Of a stretch of 10,872 bases of DNA, positions 1-8,179 are shown in pieces. Location: the NCBI RefSeq assembly GCF_000330505.1, contig NW_004191636.1:132351-143222 (forward strand), written 5' to 3'. Each line of letters opens with the position of its first letter. The first letter of the stretch is position 1. The position numbers and the translations under genes were made by a program. The notes below the pieces were generated by a model. That model did not search any database. It was not told the DNA's origin and saw only the letters and a program-made list of their open reading frames with translations. The stretch is from Entamoeba invadens IP1. Lineage: Eukaryota; Evosea; Mastigamoebida; Endamoebidae.

Positions 1-1
1 G

Positions 2-109
2 GCTGAATATGCCTCGTGGAGACTTTTTCTGTCCGAGGTGGTAATTTGTATCATACTTTTTATTATAATGTTATTATTTATAACTATTAAATCGATAGGA
101 AGCGGTTAA
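2..109 (+). CDS. Possible C-terminal end of a membrane protein, partial
   Basis: Frame 2 is open from the window edge to a TAA at 107-109, giving about 35 residues. They begin AEYASWRLFLSE, continue as an unbroken hydrophobic stretch (VVICIILFIIMLLFITI, about residues 13-29) long enough for one membrane span, and end in a short polar tail KSIGSG. The first 45 or so bases are visibly richer in G and C than the spacer that follows, and that drop in composition at the stop is the main reason to think this is coding. The family cannot be identified from so little. A T-rich run (125-131) follows the stop closely, as is common after Entamoeba genes. The alternative is chance openness, because AT-rich sequence readily translates to hydrophobic residues. 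Confidence 0.35.
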   Translation, partial: AEYASWRLFLSEVVICIILFIIMLLFITIKSIGSG

Positions 110-955
110 AAAGACTGAAGCGGTTTTTTATCCTCCCTGTAATGTCTGTTGATGAAAACACAACACATCAAACAATTAAATGTTCATATTTAAGTTATAA
201 AAATTATTCAAAATAAAGATGGTTGTGATACATTACAATTATACAGAAACAAACATTTTTAAAAACATAAATATTAATTGGTATAATAAATTGTTTTTTG
301 TCTTTTTGTTTTTTGTGTGTTTCTTTTCTGAATAAATAAATATTTATTACTATAATTTACTTATATATTTTTTTGTTTGACACAAACGACAAACTATTAC
401 CATTAATTTAATTTACTATGTTTAAAACTATTAAAAAACATGGAGATTTGTTATGGCTTTTCAAAACTACATAAAACTATACTTTCTATTCCTCATTATT
501 TAAATGGTTTTCTTTTTTACCATCATTTTAGAATGTGTATAGTTTGGACGATTTTGTGGCTAGCCATTTTTTTATCACTACTGGCTGACAAATCCTAATT
601 AATTTATTCAACAAATTAAAAATAATAGTTCCAAACACAAATTCCGACTGAAAACATTTAAAAATTAAGACAGACTATCTACCAGTTGAATCCGGTTTGC
701 GGTTTTGACTGTAATGTTTAATTTTTTGAATACATCTAAAATGAATTTTTATTTGTTATATTGTTATTCTTTCAGTTTATTATATATAATTAAATGTTTT
801 CGATTTTACAAGACTCAAAAAGTTATTTAATGAAGTTATCACACTCAAAAACAGTTCTTTTAATCTTTCATTCAAAACATTTTATTTTTAATAATACATA
901 TATTATTTAATTAACATTATAAAGTATACTTTTTCTTATCAAATGTTTTTTACTT
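110..955. other. AT-rich intergenic spacer
   Basis: About 850 bp without a supportable gene on either strand. Composition is strongly AT-rich with many homopolymer T and A runs. Short GC-containing patches (about 535-590 and 665-715) do not give convincing reading frames. No tRNA- or rRNA-like fold or tandem array was seen. The right end must contain the promoter of the leucine-rich-repeat gene. Confidence 0.6.
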
Positions 956-965
956 TATATATAAA
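956..965 (+). promoter_or_regulatory. TATA-like core promoter element of the BspA-like gene
   Basis: TATATATAAA lies 31-40 bp upstream of the ATG at 996. Entamoeba core promoters carry a TATA-like element about 30 bp before transcription start, and 5' leaders are usually very short, so the spacing suits a start site a few bases before the ATG. The background is AT-rich, so a TATA string alone is weak evidence. I did not find a clear GAAC element. Confidence 0.35.
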
Positions 966-995
966 CCAACAAATCCATCTTTATAACAATTACAA

Positions 996-1784
996 ATGTC
1001 TCATCTGGATGCTTTCCACATGATGATTGTTGGTAAGTATTTTAAAACAATCAATGACTTTATCAACATAGTTAAGACCTCCAAGAAATATAACGAGTTT
1101 CTTACCATGTACCACTACAACCCAATTCCTTTAACAACAACCACCCGAGCCTACTTCCCAAACATTGAAACTCTTCACTATTACTATGAAGACGACGATG
1201 CTTTCGATGATGGCCACATTGTTAAATATGAAATTTGGCATTTAGTCAATTGTAATACAGTGTATGGAGCAAACCCAGAAAAATACGTTTTCCACAACAT
1301 CATATTTGACAAAGGTGATTTAGACTACTTCGATAAAATTCCAGACATTGCCGCTTCTATTGATGAGTCTTGTTTCAAATTTAATGGGCTCAAACAAATT
1401 GTGATTCCAACAAGTGTCACTTCACTTGGAATGGCTTGCTTCAGTAGCTGCTGGCATCTTACCAAGGTTGATATGCCAGACACAGTTAAAATGTTTGGTG
1501 AATACTGTTTTGCAGGGTGTATTGCTTTACCTGAAATTCATATTCCAACTTCACTTGTAGAGTTACCAGACTCGTGTTTTTTGGGATGCCAATCACTTGA
1601 CAACGTTGAAATACCCGAAAACGTAAAAAAGATTGAGGGGCAGTGTTTTATGACTTGCACGAATATGTCAAAAATAACAGTGCCAAGTACGTTAACTTCT
1701 GTCGGCAAAGATTCATTCCAAGGGTGCAACTCACTTGATAGAGATATCATCAAAAAGATCTATGATATGAATCAAAACGACTAA
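996..1784 (+). CDS. BspA-like leucine-rich repeat protein (Entamoeba family)
   Basis: Intact single-exon gene of 262 codons. Residues 1-125 form the conserved Entamoeba head: a Met/aromatic-rich start (LDAFHMMIVGKYF), NPIPL at 42-46, then FPNIETLH at 54-61 and an acidic patch at 65-72. From residue 132 there are five TpLRR/BspA-type repeats with an exact 23-residue period (starting near 132, 155, 178, 201 and 224), each of the form LxxIxIPxxVxxxxxxCFxxC. The fifth has Ser in place of Cys (DSFQGC), and a short capping tail, DIIKKIYDMNQND, follows. Such repeats form a solenoid used for protein binding; some Entamoeba relatives have been placed at the cell surface. This protein shows no signal peptide, membrane span or C-terminal CaaX box, so location is open. 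It is at the short end for the family. The ATG is the first in frame and fits the promoter. It is the only clearly functional gene here. Confidence 0.93.
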   Translation: MSHLDAFHMMIVGKYFKTINDFINIVKTSKKYNEFLTMYHYNPIPLTTTTRAYFPNIETLHYYYEDDDAFDDGHIVKYEIWHLVNCNTVYGANPEKYVFHNIIFDKGDLDYFDKIPDIAASIDESCFKFNGLKQIVIPTSVTSLGMACFSSCWHLTKVDMPDTVKMFGEYCFAGCIALPEIHIPTSLVELPDSCFLGCQSLDNVEIPENVKKIEGQCFMTCTNMSKITVPSTLTSVGKDSFQGCNSLDRDIIKKIYDMNQND

Positions 1785-1786
1785 TT
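1782..1786 (+). promoter_or_regulatory. UAAUU polyadenylation-type motif overlapping the stop codon
   Basis: TAATT starts at the first base of the TAA stop (1782-1784). Entamoeba mRNAs typically use a UA(A/U)UU motif at or just after the stop, followed by a U-rich run; here TTATTACTTTTCT follows at 1803-1815. The match is short and the setting AT-rich, but the position is as expected for an Entamoeba gene with a very short 3' UTR. Confidence 0.4.
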
Positions 1787-2154
1787 CATTTATATCAAGT
1801 CGTTATTACTTTTCTAGATAATTTTAATCAATAGAACATTATTTCAGTGATTTGATCAATATTACTTTTCTCAAAAACACTATGTTTATGTTGTTGTTTT
1901 GTCAAAAAATCCATTGATACTGTCCATAACAATTATTAAAGTAGTTAATAAGAATTACAAAATAAAGGGTTTATTTATGTGTTTATCATGGAATTGTGAA
2001 GGATTGCGGTTCATATGAGTCAAGATCAAATGAATCGGTTTAATTGGATCAAGAATTTAATAGATTATTATATTCATTCTATTATATTTGTTTTTTATTA
2101 TTAAAACAAAAAATAAAACAAACAAAAAACAATTAATTTTTACCAAATATTATA
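1787..2154. other. Spacer between the LRR gene and the MULE remnant
   Basis: About 370 bp with no gene. It should hold the right-hand (3') terminal inverted repeat of the Mutator-like element, but I could not pair any segment convincingly with sequence beyond 4611. A less AT-rich patch at about 1975-2055 is the likeliest place to look for the element end. Confidence 0.45.
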
Positions 2155-4611
2155 TTACTTGATTCCTTTTTTAGCCTTTTTCTTTGTTATTCTTTCTTTT
2201 GGGTTGATATATTTTTTCTTGGTTAACAGACAAGTGGATTTTCTTTTCTATGTTTTTGTAATTGATGTTTTATCTTGTTGTAATATACTCGCACATGTCA
2301 ATGAACCATTTAATTGTTCTTTGTGGATAGATTCTTCTTCTTTTTCTGTGACAAGAGTTGTATACTCAATTTGTTCAACTTCGTTTTCAAAAATACAAGT
2401 ATTAATCAATTAGACTTCTTCTTGTGTTTCATTTGGATTTTGACAGATTTTAAATGTATTGAAATAGTTCTTAACAAGCTGCTTTTCATTTTCCATTGGT
2501 AACTTATCGTGCTTTTAGTCAGACAATCAAGATACTCAAAAACTCTCACAAATTTTCCTTCTTTATATTCAAGTACAATTCTTTTTATGTTTTCATTGTA
2601 TTTTTGTGTACTTTGATTAACTCGTTGTTGTTTTGGTTTTGCTATATGTTCAATGTATCGTTCCACTGTTAAATTTTCGACCATTCTTAATTGAGCAACC
2701 ATTTTCCAAGTGTTTGGATGTGCACGATTAAATCTTTGAGAAAATCCACTATGAAATGATTCACTGACGTTATTGGTTCTATTTTCAAACAACTCAAATT
2801 GGTTCCAAAGTTCAACTTGATGCATCAAAGTGCTTTCAAAGTAATTTAGAAACAGTTCAAACGGTTTTTGATAGTCAGTTTCAATGCCAAATCTTTGATC
2901 TTTATACTTTTCAACAATTAAATCAAAAGTTGATTTAACTTCCTGATTTGGCAAAAACATAAACCAAAAATTCTTCTTACCCACTTTCTGACATTCAAAC
3001 TTGCATAAAAATATGCTATTAGCCCCTTTTGTCACACATTTTTCCACAATGCTTGATAAAAGTGAAAAAAACAACCATGTACATTAAAACCATGAAAATT
3101 AAATTCATTAATAGCTGCTTTCTCAAAACCAGTAACAACTGTTATACCAACTGGTATAAACTCAGAAACCACATCTAATAATGTTTTATAAGTTGTGGAT
3201 TTTTGATTTGGCATTAAAGTAAAAATACAAGGAAACGCTTTACCATTAACCATGGAGTGAATTGTGTATAGATTGTGAAATATTTCAGGTACAATATATA
3301 AGTTCCATCCGCAAATATGGTTGTTGCTCGTGTAAGTATTTCTTTTTGTTTTAATGACATGAAAATATAAATATCACCACCTTCAACTTTTGAATGATTA
3401 AATAGAAATGTTCCAAATTCATCAAACTCGGTCTTTCCCCTTAATGTCGTTGTTAGTTCTATCGGAAATTGTATATGAATTGAAGTTATTGGATGTTTGC
3501 CAAATTGTTGTGAATCATAATGTTTGACAAATGATTTGAATGCACTTTCACTATAAAATACATCACAGTCAATACAGAGATACCTTTCCCACCATTATCC
3601 GCTTAAAAGTTTCAAACAACCAATAACACGGACCTCATTCCATTAATTTGTGTTTCGGTCATAGAAGTGGCTTTTGAAATAATAGCAAACAAAACAGTTA
3701 TATATTCATTTATCGAATGTAATTTGTGATCCGAAAAAAATTCCCTTGGCATTTCTCTGTGTTTCAAAAGCTTCAAGTACCGATTTCTCCAATATTTTTG
3801 CAGTTGCAGTTTCAACATCATAATTTCGATTATTACTTCTGATACAATTTCGAAGAATTTTGATCTTTTCGATTGAAGATATTGTTTTGGAGTTAACTTA
3901 TTCACAATTTTTAATGGTTCTGTGTTATTGTTCAATATGGGTGGCATTTCTGGTATCTGAATTTGTGTTGGATTAAACGTTTCTTGTATTGTTTCTTTCC
4001 ATTTCAACATCATTACAAACAACTATATGAATTTCTGATTGTATTTCATTTCTCAATGAAAAATTGAGATCATTGTCATTACATTCAAATGTGTTTTCTG
4101 TTAACACTTCGTTTGAATTGGGAAAATATGCATAATTAAATAAATGTTGAACACCGCCGTTTATTTCACGAGCATATTTCAATACATTTGGATTCATTGA
4201 GTTAAGGATAAAGTCTCTTATATCGGAAAGTTGGTGTGGTGTTGTCGGACAGTGACGTTTTATTGTGTAAATATCGTCTAAATAATTATCAATTATTATA
4301 GCATCAGAATTGTATTTGGAAAAATCTAAAGCATAAGTTGAAAGACAATTAATACGATGGAAATTTAAATTAAATATGTTTTCAAGTCTATCCTTGTTTG
4401 TGTTTATGTCATAACCAAGTTCAAACAATCTTTTTTGGTGTTTATCAATAAAATGGTCACATCTTCTTTCGTATCCTACAATTTTGTTGCACAAAATACA
4501 GTACCAACTGTTTTTTAGTTCGTTCTCTTGGCATTCTTGAATGTGAAGTTTAAATATCATATATGAAGAAAACATTTCTTTTCGATTGTTTATGCGCTTT
4601 TGTTCGTTCAT
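2155..4611 (-). pseudogene. Decayed Mutator-like (MULE) transposase
   Basis: One transposase gene of about 800 codons, broken into segments by frameshifts and stops. N-terminus (ATG at 4611): a C2H2/BED-type finger with Cys38-x2-Cys41-x11-His53-x4-His58. Next come about 4010-3640 in a second frame and 3594-3290 in a third, holding another CxxC near 3576-3565 and the catalytic motif FADGTY (Asp codon 3307-3309). After an AT indel at about 3290 the frame continues as IFHNLYTIHSMVNG, FPCIFTLMPNQ, then VTGFEKA and GCFFHFYQALWKNV. The second catalytic Asp, normally in DFE, is Gly here (codon 3128-3130). A TGA lies at 3032-3034, and a frameshift near 2960 leads to the third catalytic region RTNNVSESFH (Glu codon 2760-2762). 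After a shift near 2505 a Lys/Glu-rich tail runs to a TAA at 2155-2157, interrupted at 2410-2412 and 2248-2250. MULEs are known in Entamoeba. No SWIM finger is visible at its C-terminus. Confidence 0.85.
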
Positions 4612-4792
4612 TTGTTTTGGGTTAATGAAGATGAAATTCTCAATTATTATTCATATTGATATATTTTACTTTATTATATTATAATAAAACATATTTAATT
4701 TAAATAAAATAAAACATATTTTGTTTAAATAAAAATATGATTATTTTATATAAATAATTGTAAGATTGTGTTAATTTTTTTTAAATTGTATG

Positions 4793-4820
4793 AATATTAA
4801 ATATTAAATATTAAATATTA
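4793..4820. repeat. 7-bp tandem repeat, (AATATTA)x4
   Basis: Four perfect copies of AATATTA end exactly where the 5-bp array begins. The last five bases of the 7-mer (TATTA) are the unit of the following array, so the two arrays are related: the 5-mer can arise by loss of AA from the 7-mer and later expansion by slippage. Confidence 0.9.
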
Positions 4821-4990
4821 TATTATATTATATTATATTATATTATATTATATTATATTATATTATATTATATTATATTATATTATATTATATTATATTA
4901 TATTATATTATATTATATTATATTATATTATATTATATTATATTATATTATATTATATTATATTATATTATATTATATTATATTATATTA
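4821..4990. repeat. Pentanucleotide microsatellite, (TATTA)x34
   Basis: A 170-bp run of 34 perfect TATTA units without a single substitution, closed by TATATAAAAA. The array lies about 200 bp upstream of the start of the MULE pseudogene. Perfect identity over this length points to recent expansion. Arrays like this are easily collapsed or extended in assemblies, so the copy number is provisional. Confidence 0.97.
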
Positions 4991-6239
4991 TATATAAAAA
5001 ATTTTTATTATTTAACTGTTTTTTAAAAATAATATAAAAATAAATTAATAAATGATAATTTTAACTTAAATTAATAAATTTAATTATTTGACTTATTAAT
5101 AATAACAATTTAACATTTATTTGTTAAAATGATAATAATACCATTAAGCTTAAACTATTCTGAGAACGGAACTTGTTCTTATGGGATTAATTTGATGCAG
5201 ATATTTGTGAATATTATCGGGAAAATTATGCCTAATTATTTATATTTTAAATATAATTGGATGTTTTGTCGTGCTATTATTCCTAAAAAATAGTACATTT
5301 TTACCTACAAACTAAACAAAAAAAAATCAAGCTATTATTAATTTTTAAAAGATATTTAAATGGTATTAATTTATAGTAAATTAAACTATACTTGATAACG
5401 TGTTTTTATTCAAAAAACAGTTATATTAGGGTTCACAAAAAACAAAAATTTACACTTTTATGTTAAATAATTTGTCAAAACTAGCCTTTTTTCTCCGTTT
5501 TAAACAACACAATTTTTACTTGTTTATTATCAATTATTTTTTTAAAAACAATTGAATTTGCACTATATTAAGATTGTTTGTTAATTTTTTTATTTTAAGG
5601 ATGCACTTTTGGAAAAATGTTAAAAATTAACAGGGGACTTGCTTCACCTTGCTTTCATTGAATAACAATGAATACGGCATACTTTGAAAATTCCAAAAGT
5701 AATTATTTTAATTTAGTTTATATTGTAAATGTTTTGATGTTTTGTAACTAACGTGTAAAAAAGTTGACATTTTATTGAATTTTAATATATATAACAAACA
5801 ATTAAATATTATGATATTAGTTGTGCAACCACACTGATTATTAGCGTTCTCACTTTATGAACCTTTTGTTGAGAATCATATGTATATGAGATATATTTAC
5901 TAAATTTTTCTTCTTAACTATCGTTTAAAAAATTCGTTTTCATTACACAAAATAAATTAAATGTATATGAATAACATTACTACCTTTTTCACATTTTAAA
6001 GAAAGAACCTTTATATACATTACTCTAAATTATCATAAAATATATTTTATAACTAATATGTATAACACAACTGTGTTAGACTTTTAATTTATATAACATA
6101 CAAAAATAAAACGTGCAAACTTTTTATATATTATAAATGATACATCAAACTTGAACTGAAAACTACAATATTAAAAATAAATACTGTTTAATTTAGAATA
6201 ACTTTTAGTTTACAAATTTAAATTTATATTGATCTGTAT
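4991..6239. other. Long AT-rich spacer without recognisable genes
   Basis: About 1.25 kb that is mostly A/T homopolymers and short TA-rich strings, with no frame of interest on either strand. Two patches of ordinary composition stand out: 5145-5230 and 5625-5700. Neither gives a protein motif I recognise. They may be older transposon remains or terminal regions of the flanking elements. No RNA gene, CRISPR-like array or other tandem repeat was seen. Confidence 0.6.
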
Positions 6240-6254
6240 GCGTGTTATTACAAG
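6240..6254 (+). repeat. Candidate left terminal inverted repeat of the pogo-like element
   Basis: GCGTGTTATTACAAG at 6240-6254 resembles the reverse complement of 7708-7721, GCGTTCTTACAAG with gaps. The shared parts are GCGT and TTACAAG, and the pair brackets the decayed pogo-like transposase, giving an element of about 1.48 kb. Two small gaps are needed and no clean TA target duplication is visible, so this is a weak call. Confidence 0.25.
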
Positions 6255-6431
6255 CATATTTCTGGTATTGGAAGGGTTAGTATTTATCAAAACACACAAA
6301 AGAAAATAGAATTTGTAAAACTACAATTAAATTGGTTGTTACATATAATCATTTTTATCTGTCATGTTTTATCTCTATAGAAACACTAAGAAAAATTTCA
6401 TTCTTCAAAAAAACACAAAAGAATACCATAA

Positions 6432-7569
6432 AACCCAAAACTTGAAAAATCAATGATAAATTGGTTTAACAACTTTCATGAAGCAGGGATACCAATTGAT
6501 TATTAAATGTTAGTTCACCAAGCTAAAAAACTTATTCGAAAAAAACGGATACTATCCATCAAGGCGCTTCTATTGGGTGTTTCAAATTTATACAAGATAA
6601 ACAATAAAACAATCAACAAAACTCACAACGAAGTGGCTACTGTTGATTTGAAAAAGGTTAGAATTCTTTTGAACAATTGTTATAAGTTGTTAATTAGTAC
6701 TGGAAAGAAATTCTAAACAACTCAGATGAAACGGGTTTGTGTTATATAAAATTGATCGAAAATATTCTTGACGATTTATAGAAAAGTTAGTATAAAAGGT
6801 CAAAGCCTCGTATCTCTATAATGATTTGTACTTCTCTAGTGGGAGCGAAGAGGGTTTTATTTTAATAATAAATCCAACTAAAACCCAAGAATGTTTAAAG
6901 ATTTCCAAGTTACTATTTATAAAAATATATACAACAACAAGAAAAAATTAATGGATGACAACTTATATTTAATTTTTGGTAAAAATATTGAAAGAATGAA
7001 CTCGATCTTTTCATTCACGATCGCACCATTTTCCATATTGTAGAAATTTTTCCCAGCCATAAGTTGAAAATTAAAACTGAAACCGCACTTTTAAACTTAG
7101 ACCAAGATATATTTTAAGGAATGAATTAGAAGAACCTTTACGTTTATGAACTATCTGGGTTGAGATATCTAATTTTAACACACCTCATGAAAATACGATA
7201 TCAAAATACCAACCAGACGATTCCGGTATTATAATATCTTTAAAAAGGCATTACCCTCACATTTTAATGGATGTTGTTATGAATTCTGTAAATCTCAATA
7301 AAATATTTCCCACATACACTGTTGGTAATGAAATAAAGATTCGTGTTATAGTTTGGGATGAAGTGACAACAACAATGACCAACTGTTGGACGCATGTAAG
7401 CCATGACAGTTATCATGAAGATTGCAATGAAACTGTTGATTTTGGATATGAATGAGTCTTTGAAGGTGAAAATGTGCCCGATTTTATGACCAATAAAGAG
7501 TATAATGATGATTTTAATGTCTCAACGAAGAACAATGACAACGAAGAAAAAAAACAAAGAAAAATTTAG
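6432..7569 (+). pseudogene. Decayed pogo/Tigger-like transposase (Tc1/mariner superfamily)
   Basis: Motif order matches the pogo/Tigger branch: a CENP-B/Tc5-type DNA-binding segment, then a DDD catalytic domain. The DNA-binding part reads LEKSMINWFNNFHEAGIPID, a TAA at 6504-6506, then MLVHQAKKLI and a damaged KAS-GW motif followed by NKTHNEVAT. The first catalytic Asp is in ILNNSDETG (codon 6725-6727). PRISIMICTSLVGAKR follows near 6815-6855, then INPTKTQECLK in the next frame. A second Asp may be that of LLNLDQDIF (7100-7102). The third is in YQPDDSGIIISLKRHY (codon 7219-7221; usual form QPLDxGII). The last open frame, 7267-7455, has VWDEVTTTMTNCW, then a TGA and an acidic/basic tail to a TAG at 7567-7569. 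Stops occur at 6504, 6714, about 6781-6790 and 6862-6870, with at least four frame changes, so no functional protein is possible. Much of the N-terminal psq/CENP-B helix-turn-helix is missing or too decayed to see. Confidence 0.75.
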
Positions 7570-7707
7570 ACTCTTGTTGTTCAAAGAAAACAAATAGATA
7601 GAACAATTTCGGAACATTCAAAGAAAGTTACAATGTATTGACAAAAAAGTGTAAACTCAACAAAATGTTGATAAATAAAATGATTTATAGTTGTTATTAA
7701 AAGTGCA

Positions 7708-7721
7708 CTTGTAAGAACGCG
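7708..7721 (-). repeat. Candidate right terminal inverted repeat of the pogo-like element
   Basis: This is the partner of 6240-6254: on the minus strand it reads GCGT then TTACAAG with a two-base gap relative to the left copy. It lies about 140 bp after the last readable codon of the pogo-like transposase, a sensible position, but the match is short and gapped. Confidence 0.25.
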
Positions 7722-7949
7722 TCTGGTTATTTTAATTGTATTAATATGTCAACTATTCAAAATAACAAAAAATAATATCAATAATAATATTCTATAATAT
7801 AAAATACCTTTTCATGTTTATAAAAAGACTAGTTTTATTTTTATTAAAAAAACGATATTTATAAAACAATAAAATAATATTAATTATTTAATAAATAAAT
7901 TAAGGTACTATTAGACAAATAGTATTGCATATTTGAAATTTGGCTAAAA
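7722..7949. other. AT-rich gap between two transposon remnants
   Basis: Strongly AT-rich, with A/T runs and TAATAATAT-type strings. No motif or reading frame of interest was seen. Confidence 0.55.
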
Positions 7950-8179
7950 ATAAAACTACTCTGGTGAGTGGTCAATATTCTTCTGAGCCTTACAAACTCT
8001 GGCGAGGGTTCAATTTTTCTTTGAGTGAACTTTATTTCCTCCATTGGCAACAGGAGAAACGTCACCCCTGTTAATAAAAGTTTCGGGCCATTAGATGTTT
8101 CCGGTGAAAAAGTAGTCGGAAAAAGAGATCTATTTAAGTTTTGGGGATCAAATAGTGGTGAAAATATAAAAGTTGACAT
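7880..8179 (-). other. Unassigned 99-codon open frame in a GC-richer island
   Basis: From an ATG at 8179 to a stop at 7880 the minus strand is open for 99 codons. About 7955-8150 is clearly richer in G and C than its surroundings, which argues against pure chance. The protein has Pro/Leu-rich and basic stretches (for example KLLLTGVTFLLLPMEE and PSPEFVRLRRIL), but I recognise no domain. The first 30 or so codons overlap, in another frame, the C-terminal end of the decayed transposase at 8148-9575. The plus strand also has a shorter open frame here (SGQYSSEPYKLWRGFNF), so the coding strand is not settled. It may be an exon or second ORF of the neighbouring element, a fragment of another element, or non-coding. 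Confidence 0.2.

Noticed and set aside
11..38. CCTCG...CGAGG hairpin with an inner GAC/GTC pair near the left edge
   Set aside because: It is a short stem with a 4-base bulge inside a possible coding end, with no associated RNA or regulatory motif.
557..566. Perfect 10-bp palindrome TGGCTAGCCA
   Set aside because: It is a single occurrence in a spacer with no partner or nearby gene; chance is sufficient.
1538..1753. Minus-strand open frame of 71 codons
   Set aside because: It is the antisense of the leucine-rich repeats of the intact BspA-like gene, which explains the sequence fully.
2159..2502. Two plus-strand open frames of 84 and 62 codons
   Set aside because: They lie antisense to the Lys/Glu-rich tail of the MULE transposase, and their Phe-rich products are what poly-Lys/Glu codons give on the opposite strand.
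2155..4611. Introns as the cause of the frame breaks in the MULE
   Set aside because: Entamoeba introns are short and begin GTTTGT with a terminal TAG. The breaks at about 3290, 3032 and 2960 have conserved motifs running right up to them on both sides, leaving no room for an intron; small indels and point stops explain them better.
4793..4990. The tandem array as a CRISPR, centromere or telomere repeat
   Set aside because: The units are 5-7 bp with no spacers, the array is under 200 bp, and it is flanked by ordinary sequence, so it is a microsatellite.
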